Assembly: GCA_026261815.1 (NCBI GenBank)
Contig: JAMPIT010000484.1
Location: 16,094,501-16,158,500 of the forward strand
Source of the DNA: Monarcha castaneiventris obscurior
Lineage: Eukaryota; Chordata; Aves; Passeriformes; Monarchidae
Direction of reading: 5' to 3'
DNA: 64,000 bases
In this document: piece after piece, positions 48,401 to 63,309 of the stretch
How the letters are laid out: each line of letters opens with the position of its first letter
Position numbering within the stretch: position 1 is the stretch's first letter
Notes under the pieces: generated by a model
Told to the model about the DNA's origin: nothing
Seen by the model: only the letters and a program-made list of their open reading frames with translations
Database searches by the model: none
Made by a program: the position numbers and the translations under genes

Positions 48401-51400
48401 AGTGGGAAAGCAGCAGGGAAGGAAAAGAAGGAGCTTAGAGGAGCTTAGTGAGTGGGGCCAGTGAAAGATGGAGCTGAGCAGAATTCAAACAACGGGGCCA
48501 GGAAAAATAGAAGCAGGAACCCACAGAAGTTGAAGTGGGATGGTGTCCTGGTTTTGGCAGGATGGGAACCATTCTACTCCACACAGTTTAGGCTGACCTG
48601 CAGTGAGGGGAAAAGTGATAGCTGAGGAGGTGACTTCCATCATCTCTCCACAAAAAGGCCTGGTTTAAATGAACACAGACGTGCAGTCACCTACAAAACC
48701 TCTGGAACTCGGAGGGCAGCTGGTTATGGTGTTGTGTTCACACACCAAACTGCCCCACACATCTGGGTCCAACCCTGCAACCTGTGCTCATGCAAATCCC
48801 TGCTAGACCACAATATTCTCCCAGGCTCAGCAGTTCAGTGTATAGCTCAGAATTAGCAGCAAAGACTCTTGAACCCCAAGGAAATCAGACAGGAGAAAGA
48901 GGCAGCTGGGTCCAGCCTTTTGCTTCTTCAGGGCTCAAAGACACAAGCTCTGCTCAGGCTTTCTGTGAACTTCATCAAGTCATTTAATCTCTGTCCCAGA
49001 TGGCTTTAAACAAGAGAGAACAACTCCCCTCTTGCAGAGAGAGCTGTAAGGCACAACAATCAGAATAAGCAAAGAGGAGAAGAGTAGCACCAAAAAGGTT
49101 TTTTATTAAAGAAGTTGACCCTAATAGTTAGAAAAACAACAAACAAGCCGAATCTGCAGTGTGTCAACCAGAACATTCCACTTACTGTTTCCCTCTCCAG
49201 AAAGCTTAGAAAAAAATATAATTTCAAAAGTATCACAAAAAGACTACCTTGGCTTTTTCTTGCCTTAGTCTGCCTGCCTCCCTTTTACCAGTGAAATCTG
49301 TGGGTTTTTCTGAAAACAAAACCATCTGATAAAACATGCCCCCCAGACAGGTACAGAAACACTGCAGATGGAACAGAAATATCCAGCAGTAGGCTGCTGT
49401 GACGAAGGGCTGATGTCAGAGACCTGAAGGATGCTCTGGCTGGCTCCACCAGTGAGACCCTAATCATACCAGAAGGCTTCTGGCTTGGCTCGAGACAATG
49501 CAATTGCTTTTTAATTTGCAAACTGTGCATATTTTCCTGATGATGTTTACACCGAGCTACAGATCGGTGCCCTGCCATTGACCAGATAATTGCCAAAGGG
49601 TTTGCTCCTGTTTGGGCTTCTTTAACCTTGCTGTTTATATTCAGCAGCACAATGGTTTAAGTCCAACTCAGAAGCACTTGAGGGTAATAAATTGGGAGAG
49701 GGGAGGGGGAGAGCTACACTATACTGTTATGATTCTGCAAAGGTTTCTATTTTCTTTCTTGTTATCCTAATAACCCTTTTATAGAGCAGGCTGTTGGCAA
49801 AGCCCTCTGCTGAGGCAGCCGGTTCTGTGTAGGCACAAGACAATTTGCAAAAGCAATAAACTGACATTCAGCTGAAAAAGCCTGCTAGAAAGATGAGCCA
49901 TCAGCAAATCCCCCTACACATGCATGGCCTTAAAGACACACTGGGTTTATATTGCAGTGAAAAAAAAATAAATTAAACCAAACCCAAAACAAACAGGCAG
50001 TGCACCACAGTGCCCCAGCCACGCTGGCACATGGCAGGGGCAGGCACAGCTCTGCTCTCTGCTGCCTGGAGCCACGGTGGCCAGAGAGGTGGCCTGGGGT
50101 CACCAACCACAGGCACCTGCTTCCTGGGGACCCCTTTGGAAACTGCTAACCAACTTGCCTGGAGACAGGTTGGCTGATTGCCTCTGCTCATGCTGGTAGG
50201 GTGATTTTCCAGAATCAGCTTCCTTTGGTGGTTGGAAACTTTCAGGTCTGCAGCCCAGAGCTATCCACTGGAAATTTCTCATTTGTTCTGGGGTTGATGC
50301 TGTACATGAACTTGAACAACCTTTCTTCCCTTGCACATTCATCCCCTTGCTGTACTTACAAGAAGAGGGGGATCCCCTCCAACCTCTGGGCTCTGACTCA
50401 TGCTCACAGGCAGATGTCCCAGACAAAGCTGTGTCAGGTACCCCACTAGCCCCCATCTCTCCCCTCCCTGGAAGCTGCCACCCCATTGCAGGCATGGCTG
50501 AAGAGGACAGGTAGCTGCTCCCAGGCTGCTGGGATTCCCAGGGCAGCACACAAACTGAGGTGATCACAGGCCACCAGAGCCCCACGGGATGGCATTTTGT
50601 CTCCCTGTGTCTTACTGCGTCAGGCTCCCGTGAGCTTCCCTACATCCCATGTGCTTTTTCCACAAACACATCACATCAGCACTTCAGGGTCACCCTACAA
50701 CCAGCAATCACAGCTCAGACTTTCTACTCAGCCAATCCCCCACTTGCAGAAGAAGCTCTTGTCTCACCCATGCACTGTGTCATCCTGCCATCCCAGGCTC
50801 ATCACATTTGCCCATTCCTCAAGGTCGTGGGGCTCCTTGGTGACAGCCTGACCCTCCTCTACCTGCATAACCCACGTGGCACCCCAACAGATTTGACTAG
50901 CACATCCCCTTTTGCATCCAGGCCATTAATCAAAACTAAGATTAATTTGGAGACTGGAGAACTGCAGCAGTGATATCCTTCAACCCTAATAGCTACACAC
51001 CAGTCCTTTCTGTAAAGACCTCATTGGTTTCAGAGTAAGCAAGCACAAAATGTAGCTTTGAAGGGTCTCTAGCTAGCCAAGGACACAGGCTCCAAAAAAT
51101 AAGTCATCAGCTGAGGTGTAAAGAAGAGCAAAATTTATTGCATTCAGAGCCAGGCTGGCTGGAGAAATCAAGCCTGAGAAAATAGAGACATATTACCAGG
51201 GCAAAGCCTACTGCTGAGTCTTAAGCCTGTGCTTTTGCAGACAGCTAATCCTGCTAACATTAAAACAGGAGCTGAGGGTTTTTAATGGCAGAGCTATTTA
51301 TGGAGAGCTCATCTACCTCTTCTTCATCTCCCTGAGATCCTGGTGGAGGAAAGAGCCTCATAACTCAGAAGCCTGCTGGACACAAAAGGCAAACAGATGT

Positions 51401-53650
51401 CAATGGGCATGGGGAGAAGATATGGGGATGATCTGGTGGCATAGCTGATGGCCCTGCTGATGGCCCTGCTCACTTGGAGGGAGCAGGCTGGGCCTGCAGT
51501 GACACTGCCTTGGTGACACCATTTACAACCCGTGCAGCTCAAACAGCTCATTGGGTTGTCACCTTCCCTCTCCAGTCCTCTATCAAACCTGCCTCACCTA
51601 ACATCAGCAGGGATACCTCATTGGCACCACCATGCTTCTCCCCAGGAACCATTCCAGTAATTGCAGACCTGCAAGGCGCTCAGCCAAGTCAGACAATGAG
51701 CATAGGAAAAACTTTTCAGCTGGAAATCCTCATTGGCTTTGCAGTGTGTCACCCACCCCTGCTGCTGGGACAGGCACCAGTTGCACCCGTGCCCAGGGGC
51801 TGCAGGAGGCTGGACATTGATCAGGAAGAGAGCAGAGTGGAGGAGCTGGAGAGCAGGTGGGAAGCAGGGAGCAGCAGCTTGCTGCTCGCTGGGGTCCTGG
51901 CAGCCCCGCTCCGTGCTTCTCAACATTCTCTCTGCTTAATTGTCTTTCCAGAAAAGCATCTTGTTTAAATGGGATGATTCTTATTAAGATCATTACCTCC
52001 TCCAGCGAGAGCTGAGCTAACCTGACCTCCTGTTACCCTGCTCTCTAAAATCCCCTTCCACCAGGTCCACATTCCCCTTCATCCCCCACTGCTCCATCCT
52101 CCTCACGTGCTCCATCAACACTGACTCAAAGCTCACCCAGTCCTTACCTGACCTAGCTCCATTTCCTCCCTCACAGGGACATGCCATGACCTGCCACCCA
52201 TTTAAATCCATTTTTGGGCTTTCCACTCCTCCCTCTCACTTTCCTTCTGTCCATCACCCTCCCAGGGTGCCACTCTGCCAGCCAGGAGGGAGGTCCCACT
52301 CCACAGAGGATGAGTGGGGACAGATGAAAGACACTGGTGTGGTCAGGAGGATGCAGCTCAGAGACCCCGTTTCTCCCCAACATCCAGGGTCAGACTGTTG
52401 ACCCCAAATGTCCCGTAAGACCTCAGCTCCTCAGTTTGCTGCCTTCCCACCTCAGTGCAAGCTCTTTGCCATTATTGCTTGAAAGCACTGAGCTACTGAA
52501 GGAAATCCATCCCATCCCTGCCAGGGCAGCAAGGGGGTTTGCTGCTCCAGCTATTGTCCAGCTACCAGCAAAGTCATAATTTTGATCACCAGCTTCAAGA
52601 GAGAAACCAAATCCCTTCTCATACTGTCACAATTGTGCTGTCTCTCCCCACTCACTTCTCAAAATAAGAGCATCTTTCTGGAGCAAAAACTTCAGGGGAT
52701 GGGAAGGGTTGAAGGGTTTTTTACATGTTTCATGTCCCTTTTGTTTAAAAAATGCTTTATGCAGCTGTCAGAAATCAAAATGAGAATTTTGTATTTTTTT
52801 AGCAGTCTTTGAAATAAGGATGCTATGTGGGATCAATTTTTTATGGCAGTAAAGTAAAGGGGGAAAATAGCAGCAATTTTCTCTTTTGAACATGGCCCGT
52901 TTAATGGCATGGATGTCATGCTGCAGCTTTATCCAGAGAGAGGGAGAAAAAAGCCACAAAATGGTACTGTGGTCAATCAAAGACTTCTACACTACAATCT
53001 GCTTCTCCATCTCTCCCACAGCCAGCTGAGATTTCCATCACTTCTCCTCTTAGCCTTTCTTCCAGCCTTTCCTCTCCCCACAGCCCTGCCAGAAGCTGAA
53101 ATAAAGCACTGAGTGCCCAGATCCAACAGCCCCTCCAAGGAAGACACCAGGCACAGCCCCTCCCCAGGAATCCCAGACTGAAGCAGCACAGGGAGCCAGG
53201 GAAATGCTGCTGCTGCAGCAGTGTTTGGTCCCTGCGATACCATGCGAGCAAGAAAATTTGTTTCATTGCAATGCTAACAAATCCACAGCAGCTCTGCTTA
53301 ATCCCACAGTGCATCCAAGGACCAGGGATGCTGCACTCTGCCCTTCCTGCTCAGTGCACAGCCTCCCTTCCATGGCAGCTGCCACCCGTGCAGCTTTACT
53401 CTCTGTGCCCATCGCTGAGCTCCGGCCAGGGGTGAGGACTTGCTGCACTTTCCCTGCAGCCTTGAACGTAGCCTGCTGCCCTTCCCAGCACAGCTCCACT
53501 GGGACAAACTGGCACACAGGCCCTGGGAAGAGACACACTGCAAACCACATCCCTGGAGGTGCTGCTGGCAGCCCCTGCCCTAGGTGCCTGGTGTAACAGT
53601 GGCTGTGCTCCATCTCTCAACCTTCTGCCGCTGCAGGCCAGGTGACATGG

Positions 53651-53860
53651 AATAACAGAACCCTAGAATGGTTTGGGTTGGAAGGGACCTTAAAGATCAT
53701 CCAGTTCCAACCCCTTGCCATGGGTGCCAAGGGACACCTTCCACCAGACCAGGTTGCTCCAAGCCCCATCTAACCTAGCCTTAAAAATTTCTAGGTATGG
53801 GGCACCAACAACTTCTCTGAGCAACCTGTGCCAGTACCTCACCACCCTCCCTGCCACGTT
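53651..53860 (-). mobile_element. CR1 LINE 3' end, reverse orientation
   Basis: The block starts AGAATGGTTTGGGTTGGAAG and continues GGACCTTAAAGATCATCCAG, TTCCAACCCC, CACCTTCCACCAGACCAGG, TTGCTCCAAGCCCCATCTAA and CAACTTCTCTGAGCAACCTG. This is the reverse complement of the CR1 3' UTR and the last bases of its ORF2. It is better preserved than the 37.7-kb fragment and lies opposite in direction to the 39.4-kb copy. Confidence 0.9.
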
Positions 53861-56800
53861 CTCCCACAGAGCACGAGGCTCGGTCCCCGTCTCTGAGAGC
53901 CAGGCAGGAGGGACCTCCCTCCCCAGGGAAGTCAAGCAGGGATAGACACAAGATGTGGGTACCACTGGTGTGGCTGGGGGGACTCAGCCCTTACCCCTCA
54001 CCCTCCCACTGGCACAAGCCTGCCTGGTTGGCCCCAGAGATGTTCTGGGGAGGAAGTGACCCACACACACCAGTGCTTCTGGCTCAAGGAGCTGTCCCAG
54101 GGAATTTGGGGTGAACTGGAGGTCACAGGAGCCCTGTCTGCACCAAAACACCCAGCAGTGCTCTGACACCAGATGGGGAGGCTGCAGGCAGCAGAGCTGG
54201 GGGAAGCATGGCTGAACACAGAGCATGCCAGCAGCTCGGCTCATCCTCCATTCCCTGCCATGGCAGAGGAAGCCAGGGCAGGGGACAAAGGACAAAGCCA
54301 CCTGAAGAAAGTCCTGCCAGGGCCTGGCCTCTCTGGCACCCTGCTGCCTGACCCCATGGCAGCATGCAAGGCAAAGAGGGCTGCAAGGCTTGCAGGCCTC
54401 CATGCCCCCCTGCCAGCACCCTGCCCGTGGATGGACAGAGGGCACGGACTCACAACGACTCACAGGGACATCAAGACAAGCAACCTATCCCTGGACACCA
54501 GCACCCCATGGAGCAGCAACAGCTCAGCTTCCAGGACCAGGGTGGGAGGAGACTGGCAGAGACAAATTTACTTCTAGCTCTGTCAGCTTCTTTAGGTCCC
54601 ATTTTTGGGATATTTTTTTTTTTCCCCCAAAGAATCCTACACAAAATCTTATATGAACTAAAACACGTGCAGATTGCATTTCTTCTCAATTTCACTCACA
54701 ATGAGTGTGTTTGAGTCCCCTCCCACGCAGAGGTCCAGGCACAAGCATGCCTGGCTCCAGCAGGCAGCCCCGGCTACCCAGCCAGGATCCAGCCCAGCAA
54801 GGGCTAGGCACAAGCAGCATTAGAAAGGAGCAGGTATGCCCCTCAATTTCATTATTTCAGCTTTAATTAGGAGGTTTAGAGCCAAGTTTCAGATTCCGGC
54901 TTCCCTGAGGCTCGGAAGCGCTGGGGTCCAAGGTTTGGGTTTGGACCCAGAGTTGGTTTCATTCTCACCATTAACAACACAGGGAGGGGTCTTTATCCTG
55001 GCCTGGACTAATCTTTGCTTCATGCTCACGGCACCATGAAGAGAGAGGTAAAGTTATTTGTCTGAATCCAGACAGCGAGTCCAAGGCAAAATTAAGAGGC
55101 TGCAGCCAGGCCCCACTTGATACACAAATCCCAGACCCAGGACAGGCACCACATTTGTGTTAAGGGTTAAAAAGATAAAAATACCAGGGAGGAAAGCAAG
55201 GGAACAAGGGCACAAGTCCCTGTAGGAAGGCAAAGCATGGTCAGAAGGATGGATGCAGCCCAGCTCCTTGCAGGCACTTCCATCAAAGCTCCAGGATGGG
55301 GATGGAGGAGCAGCATCAGGGGAGCACAGCACACATAACTGGGCTAGAGCACGGCTGGGCACTCATTGCTGCCTGCTCTTCCCAGCCTGGGCATGGTGGG
55401 CAGCCACCTGGACAGCCTCTGGCATCCCGTGCTCTCTGCAGGGACCCAAATCCCTTGGGCAGCACAGCGGGCACTGCCACAGAGAGACCCCGAGGCGGCT
55501 GCTGCTGCCTGGCTCTGCCCTTGCCATGCTCCACGCTGCCAAAGGCTTCTCATCTCCAAGGGCACAGGAAGGACACAGGGGCTGCCAGGCTCTTGCTGCG
55601 CAGCAGGGAGGGATGTGGGGGGTGGCAGGGCAGCCTCAGAGAAACCGGGTGCTCCTGTAAAAGGAGCGGTGGGCAAGCAAGGTTCCAAAAATGCATGAAC
55701 TTCCCAGGAGCAATCCCCGCCGCTGCCCTCCCCGAGCCATGGCATCCCTGGGCATGGCTCCCATGCCTGGGGTGACTGTGCAGCCCCAGGCTGCATTTCC
55801 CTGTGCCGGGGTGTGCTGGGCACTGCAGACAGCAAAGCTGAGGGTCCCAACAGCGCTCGGTACCCTCCAAACAAAGGGCAAAGACACAGCTCGATGCAGG
55901 GAGAGGCACAACCTGGTGATGTCTCTGCCGAGGAAGCTGCTGCTGCTGCTGCTGTTATCAGAGCTGCTCACGCAGCTTTCCGCCTAAAAGCCTCACCTAA
56001 CCCAGCTCCGGCAGCACCTGCACTGCCTGGCTGGCAGAGCAAACACCCTGTGTGCCCCAGAGCTGGCATGGCCTTGCCAGATCCCGCCGTGCTGATGTTT
56101 GCCAAGCCCTGTTTGCACAGGCAAACGCTCACCTCTGGCTGCCCCTGCTCCACTTTGGGAGGATGGGCTTGCCAACAATTTGCGTTAACCAGCTCACGGC
56201 TCCTCTTAACAGCTTTTGTGACTTTTCAACCTTCTTCCTGGAGCCACCGAAGCACATGGGGAAGACTGGAGAGGGGCAGGGCTCTCCCAGACCTACTGCC
56301 ATCATCTGAAGCACCATGGTTACCCCAAGAGCACAGACACCTGCTGGGCTGTTTGATGTGTGGTGAGGAGGGCACATGGGGCAGCTGGCTATGAGAGCAG
56401 CACAACGGGCAGCAAAGTAGGAGAAGAAATGGCCCTGGGCATGGGCAGCCAGGCTGCAGGGGGTGGGCTCATGGCACAGCTCCCTGGCACCAAGGTCACA
56501 GCAGGAAGTGCACCCACATGCAGCAGCACCCAGAAAGCCCCCAAATATCCCTAAAGTATCATGACACAGACAAGGGGGCTGAGGACCACCAGTCTGGTTT
56601 GAGTGCCACAGAGGTTGTGCCACCTGCACCAGAGAGAACACTGCCAGGCACCACCTACACCAGCTGCTGGCTTTGCCCCATGGGCTGCATGCCCCACATG
56701 CCAGGAGTGCCTGCCTGGTGCCACACTATACCACGAGCTGGCCAGCCCTCCCTGCCCTGCCAGGAACTGGGGACAGCAGGACAGGGATGGGTGCCAGCAC

Positions 56801-57024
56801 AGCGGGGCTCCCCCCAGCCCAGCCCACCCCTCCCCAGGGACAGGAGTCAGCACCAGCCCTGCTGACAAACCTCAGGGAGCCTGCCAGGACGCAGTGCCAA
56901 GGCCCGGGCTGGCAGCCACAGTCAAAAGCCATTAGCAGGAAGGCAACAGAGTCCATCACGCCGGGTCCTCGGGTGCTGGCAGCACCCGCTACCTGCAGAC
57001 AGCTCATCCTGCTCCTCCTGCAGC

Positions 57025-57330
57025 ACCAAGCCTTCAGAGCAATTAGCAATTCCGAACTACAAAACATTGTCCCGGTGGGATAATAAACTCCAACATCTGT
57101 CAGAAGAGCTAGCGCCTATCAAATTGCCAAGAGAAACGTTTTTCTTCTCATTCAATTCACAGCTAAATTGAAAACAACCCCAGAAAGTATCCAGTGGCAC
57201 TGGCTCACCATCCATCTCTGCGAGCGTGCAAGCTGTTCGCCATTGCAGGAAAAGCATCCTGGCCACGCAGTGATCACTCACTCAAATTAACAAATCATTT
57301 TATTTAGAGATGAAAAGAAGCCATAATTGA
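57025..57330. promoter_or_regulatory. Candidate conserved non-coding element
   Basis: A unique block with CAATTAGCAATTCCG near 57039, AGCTAGCGCCTATCAAATTGCC near 57107, TTCTCATTCAATTCACAGC near 57144 and CTCAAATTAACAAATCATTTTATTTAG near 57282. It retains CpGs (GCGAGCGTGC near 57220) and contrasts with the GC-rich flanks. It is one of the most enhancer-like blocks in the window by eye. Confidence 0.32.
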
Positions 57331-60300
57331 CTGATGGTACATTCCCATATGGCACCGTACACTGGGGGAGAAGTAAAATACTCAATGCAATCACCCCCTT
57401 GGAGCACACACTTGTTGCAGCTCTGGGAGAGGAATGAACTGAAGGGAGCAGCTGCTGAGGGCCAGGCTGTCAATTCCAGGGGAGCAATGGATGCCTGGCC
57501 CCTCTGCACCAGGACCTCTGCCAGAGCACAGAGCGAGGTGATGGTTTCCTGTCCCTCCAAGCCCAGCAGCAAGGACAAGCTGCAGCACCATAGAGCAGAC
57601 CCTTAATGTAGCACAGCACCAAGGGGAAAAAAAGGAAGGCATTCTTATTTTACAGATGGGGAAGTCAACTCACACATGGGAATTGAACGTGTCTGCAGCA
57701 TGTCTGCAGGTGCTGCTCCAGCAGGGATTGGCACAGGAGGCACAGGATGGTTCCTGCCTGGTCCCCTCATGCTGGCTGAGTATGAAGGAGGCAGCTTGGC
57801 TGAGCACTGGTGGTTTCACAGGGGCCACACAGGGATGTGCTGGATGGGAAGGGCTCTTAAATCCTGACTGTGCCTCCCAAGGGGCACTTCAACACATGAC
57901 ATAGAAATTGTGGGGGAATGAGCTCCTACCTGCTCTAAAACCAAACCTTCCTCCTGACAGTGACCTGGGAGTTGTCTGCTTGAACAGGTGAAGGAGAAGG
58001 TCATCCCGATCACATGCACAGAGCTGGACAACATTTTCATTTCACCTGAGTTAACTCAGAGCATCAGTACAAAAGGCCTCATTTGGGGGAGTTGGAAGAA
58101 CATGGTCTCAGGGATGCTCACTGGAAGCAAAAGTCCATGCATTCCCAGTGGGATGTTTCACTGGGAAAACCCACCTGCATATCATGAGTGAAATGGTGAA
58201 GCTGCATGCTCTGAACAGCCCCCTGGGGAAATATCCCAGGAAAGCTCAGCATCCTGAGGAGCTGTGGGGTGGCTGCTGCTGGTCCCTTGGGGATGGATGC
58301 CCTGGAGCAGCATGTGCCATCGCACCCGTGTGCAGGACAGACAGACAGCCCTAGTGCTGCCAAGGTGCAGCAGTGTCAAAGTGGCCTTTTGACAAGAACA
58401 AAGCAAATCTTGGTGCTTCACCAATGACATTTGCCTCATAAAGGTTGTTGTACTTGAATGTTCCATTCAGTCAACAGAGACGAAGCAAAGACCTGGTTTC
58501 TCTGCCACACCTGGCAAGACTTGGAAAGGCTTCTTCTTTCCAAAATTGCTGCCCAGGATCCACTTCCCACATACTCACATCGATCTTCGCAGCAGGCTGG
58601 GGTGTCCCAGGCCTGAAACCCCACTCTGCCACAGCTCCCAAGGCTCTCAGCTCCCCTGGGCATGGGTTGTATATGCAGGACAGGGAACAGAGATGCCCAA
58701 ACCCAAAAAAGCAAGTGGTGATGCCCACAATTATCCCTGCAGGATTCTGCAAGCCAAGGAGGCATCCTGCCTCCCTGGTTCACAACACACCAAAACTCAT
58801 AACTATCATTACAGCTCAAACACAGTGCAACACTCACGTACAGAATCTTCCAACCTGATCTGAGAGATGGTTTGCTGATAATATGTCTGAATTAGAAATA
58901 AGCAGCAAATCAAGGTGGATTGAGAGCTGTCCACCTTTATTCACGCTGTCAGCGGCGGTTTTGCCAACCATGCACAATGCCGAGTGAGATTTCTCTCCTT
59001 TCCCAAAATGTCAAAATTGTTCTGACTGTGTGGTCGGAAGCATTTTGTCAGAGGAGAGCTGCCTCCGGTGCCTGCCAGCCCAGGGACAGTGGTGAGGAGC
59101 ACAGCCCGGCCAGAGCCTGCAGCTACACAGCACTGGGGATGGGGATGGACATGGGCAGAGCATGTGGGAGATGCCTGCTGCATCCCTCTGCATCCCTCTC
59201 CCTCCGCATGATCCGCAGGGACGACTGTTTTCAAAACGGAGAAAGGACGCAAGAAGAGAAATCCTTTTTGATTTTCCAGAGCAGAGGGAGGGGAAAAGTC
59301 TTAAGCCAGTGAGGTCAGAAAGGTCTGAAATACTCTGCAGCAGGACACTGCTCTCCAACACAGCCTCTGCTGGGTCTGGCATGCCCCTGGTGTCAAGCCA
59401 GAGCTGGCTGGGGACAAGCTGGGAGCAGTGTGTGAGATGAGATTCTGCCTGATGGTGAAAAACACCCCAGACTCTCTCATTCATATGGCTGAGCAGGGGA
59501 AGGTGGGAGCGAGTGTTTGGGTTTGGTTCATTTTCCTCCTTTGAAATCCAGACAATTTCAAGGACATGTGCATTGTATAACACAAATGGGATGGGGACAC
59601 AGCCAAGCTGCCTTCCTCACACCCCATGTACCCAGTGGCTCTCACGTCCTGGCCATGGCCCCTTCCCCAAGCTCTTCTCCCTCACTCCCTGCAGCAGCAG
59701 TGCCTGCAGGCAGTTGCAGGGATATGATACCCTTGTTCCCAAGGTGGCTTGCAGATTATTTTAGGCTTAGCAGGTACAACTGACCTTGTGGTTAAAGCCT
59801 CGCTCAGGCTCGCAGCAGTCTCGAGAGCATCCTCGTGCTGCAGGATCCAGCACGGCTGGCACCCTGTGTTACCCACTGTCACCTTAAATAAGCCCAGGGG
59901 GAAGGCTGCAGTTCAGCACGGGCTGCTCCTCCTGAGCAGTCACAAAACCTCAGGGAAGCTCACCCTCAGCATGGCTGGGTGTCTCAGGGGGCCGGGTGAC
60001 ATTTTGAGACCTTTGCAGTAAATAAATGAGGCAGTGAGATGAATTCCTGAAAATTATCCTGGATTTCCTCACCCCTGCTCCTTTGGTTCTGCCACCACTG
60101 CAGCGGCTGTTTTGTGTGGCTGGGAGCCTCCAGCAACCCTGACCTGGAGAGTCTTGCCTGGAGCAGACTTCCAGGAGGAGGCTTCTGCAAGCAGGTCCTG
60201 ACCCAGCAGCAGGAGCAGGTTCAGCACAGCCGTACATCCTCAGATCTGACCCAGCTCATAGCAGGCAGAAAAACCAAACAGAAAATAACCAAAAGCAAAA

Positions 60301-63300
60301 AGCTCAGCAGACAATCCTACATGAGACCAGCATGACCTCAAAACCAGACACATCGCCACTGGGTCCATCCATGTGGTGCTTTCCAGCTCAAAGAGAAGGT
60401 AGGGGCTGGAGGCAGGAATTACTGGGTGAAATTCCCTGGCCCGTGTTAGGCAGGAGGTCAGAGCTGATGGCTGCAACTGTCCCTCCTGGCCTTTGTGTCT
60501 ATGAACCTCAGAGAGCCGGGAAAGAGGGAGAGAGGCTGCTTCAAGTGCTGCTCCTCAAGGTTAAAGAGGGACGGAGGGATGCTGAGCAGGGGATGGGGAT
60601 GGCACAGGCACACTGAAAGAGCTGTCAGGTGGCTTTTGCCAGGGGTTTGTGGGCCAGCAGGGCACAGTGGTACAAGAGAAGGAGAAAAAACAAAGAGCCC
60701 TGTTCAGCCCCAGGATTTCTGAGGATTCAGAGCAAAGTTGTGAGCACACCCCCACAGGGAGCCCACAGCCCCGGTCCCGGGTGTGTTCTAGGATGCTCTG
60801 CACCCCTCTGACTATGCTTGGGCATAATGGCTGCATCTCTCCCATGCTCTGTTGTTAGAAATCCTTGAGATTAATGACCAGAAGGAGTCTATCTGGGAGA
60901 TAAAAGCATTATGTTAAAAGCATGACAGCAATTACGTTAGTATTAGTCACAAAACACTGCACACTTGGAGAGGTTTTAAGCTGTGCTCCTTGTTTATTTG
61001 CTTTGCTTTTCCTCTCCCTGCGTGGCTGTGGTATCCTGTGTCCCTGGAATGGCAGCAGCACTGCAGCAGCAGTCACAAGCTGGCTGGGCACTGAGCAGGA
61101 TGCCAGGGTCAAGGAACACCAATGGTCCCCAACCAGACAGTATTTCTCATTCCGCATCTCTCTCAGTGACTATCCAGCTCCTTCACCTGAAGGTAACAGC
61201 CCAACACACCTTCACAAAGCCAGAAAAAATGGGAACATGAATGACCTTTTTTCCCTGAGACACAGCCCAAGCCTTCCAGTCTTACAGGAATGCTGGCTGC
61301 TGCCCTGGTGACACACAGAGCTCCAATTTCCACCTACAGATCCGTGAGTGATGCCTCCTGCCCAGAGATATCCCCTGGGAGCTCGACTCCCTCCACACCC
61401 TCACCCTCTTGTGAGTGTAACTCATATCCATCCAGTAGCAGGATTTTGGGGCCTCCAGCCATCCTCACCCCAGCAGGACCCCCAGCTATGCCAGCATGAT
61501 GCCCTGCTGCTGTCTCAGCCCTGTAAAGGCTGTGCTCAGCTCTCCAGTGTTCAGTTCCTGTACTCTGCAGTCTACCAAACCACTGCTCCATTTGTCCAGT
61601 GTGTGCAAATGTCCCCAACAGGGCACGGTGACACCACCCAGAGCAGAGATGAACCAGTTCCAGTCAGTCCAGGACCATCTCCCCAAGCACAGCCACTGGG
61701 GATGCTCAAGGAAAGTCATACGATCACACGAGCACCCACTGCTGCCCCTGCATCCTCCTGACCTCCAGCATCCCGTGATGCAGAGATTTAGCTCATCACT
61801 GCCAGTACCAGCAACACTCTCAATAGTATTTTCCTCTTACAAATTTGTCTAATTACTTCTGGAAGCTTTCTAAACTCATCTGGCAGCCAGTTCCGCTGTT
61901 CTCCTTCCTCCTGCCATAGAGGAGCCACGTGTGTTTGCTCTCCTCCTGCCATCTATTAATTTAATTTGATGCCCCAGCAACTGATTAGCAGTAGCAAAGA
62001 AAAGACATTTCCTACAGACCCCCCAGTGCCCAGCCCTGCCTGCACAGCCCAGGTTACCCCTCTGCAGCTTTTGAGTCACTTACATTGCCAAAGCTCATAA
62101 GGATGTCCATGGCCCTTGTCACCCTGCTCTGTCCCTGCCCTGGCTCCCCACTGCTCTGTGCACCAGGGATCAGAGCTGCTTGCTGTATTTATTTCCCACG
62201 CAGACACACAGTAGATTAATGCAACAGTCCATAACCATGTTCTGGGTTTCATTTTCTCTTTGTTTCCTAAAAATCCATTACATTCAACCTGAGGTTTGGA
62301 TCGTTACAGAGTACCAAGTCAATATTTTCCTGGGAGTGTTAATCCTAATTCTGAGACTCAGCTCCCCACCAGCAACAGCTGGGTCAGCCCATGGCATTGC
62401 TTATGGATGTGAGAGTTGTTTCTCCTCATGTGTGTCACTCGGCCTTCAACAATGCTGGATTTCATCTGCTGCTTTACCAGGCAGCCACTTGCCACCTGAT
62501 ATCCTTTGCAGCTCTTTTCACCTGACCCATTCTCACCACCCAGGACAAGCCAGGAGTACCAGGCACCTTTGGCATGGTGTTCTCAGCCTCCTGCATACAG
62601 AAACACTGAACAGCGCTGATCCTACAGGGATCAGCACAGAGAAAACGTACACCATATCTTCTAATCTCTGATTTATCCAATTACCTATCACCACTCTTAT
62701 TCCAAAGCAGGTTAATTCTTTATAAGCCCCTGCTGAGGGACTGTAGCACAGTGCTCATGACAACCCAAGCAGGAGTATTTCACCCAGAGCATCCCTCTTC
62801 CCCAACAGATTTTGGCTCCCAAATACAATGCAGACCCCTCCTTGCCATGTCCCACCTGCACACGTCTGCCTGCAATGGCCCTGCACTAGGAGTGGGACAC
62901 TGCTTCCCTGGTGTCCCCAACTCTGGTCCAAGGCAAAGACACTTCCATCACAGACACACGTAACCAGTGACAGAAAATTCAGAACAGGAAGAAAGGGAGA
63001 GAGACCTGGAGTCTCCAAAAATAAGGTTTTGAGGTGCTGTCACCATGCCACAAGTGTGAGCCCCCTCAATCCTGCAAACAACCCTGTCAGAGAGCCAGGA
63101 AGGGAGGCAGCAATGAAGTGCAGGCACCCACCACCCTACCACGGCTCTGTGGCAGGCAGGGACCGCCAGTGCCTGCAGGAGGATTTGCTGTCCCTAGGTT
63201 TGTTCACTGGCAGTGATCTCCAAGGTGACGGTGACTTTAGGCGGAAGCAGCCATCAGGTCTCATCAGGGCCCCAGATGTCAGAGCAGGGAGCAGGTACTC

Positions 63301-63309
63301 GGTGGGAGT

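Noticed and set aside
48543..48590. TGTCCTGGTTTTGGCAGGAT resembling the start of an avian retroviral LTR
   Set aside because: The similarity fades after about 20 bases and no matching LTR end, primer site or target duplication was seen.
59500..59583. Minus-strand peptide containing EENEPNPNT, resembling the ENEPQ motif expected in CACNA2D2 exon 3
   Set aside because: Only four or five residues agree; neighbouring residues do not fit the family and no matching splice sites were seen, so it is a chance hit.
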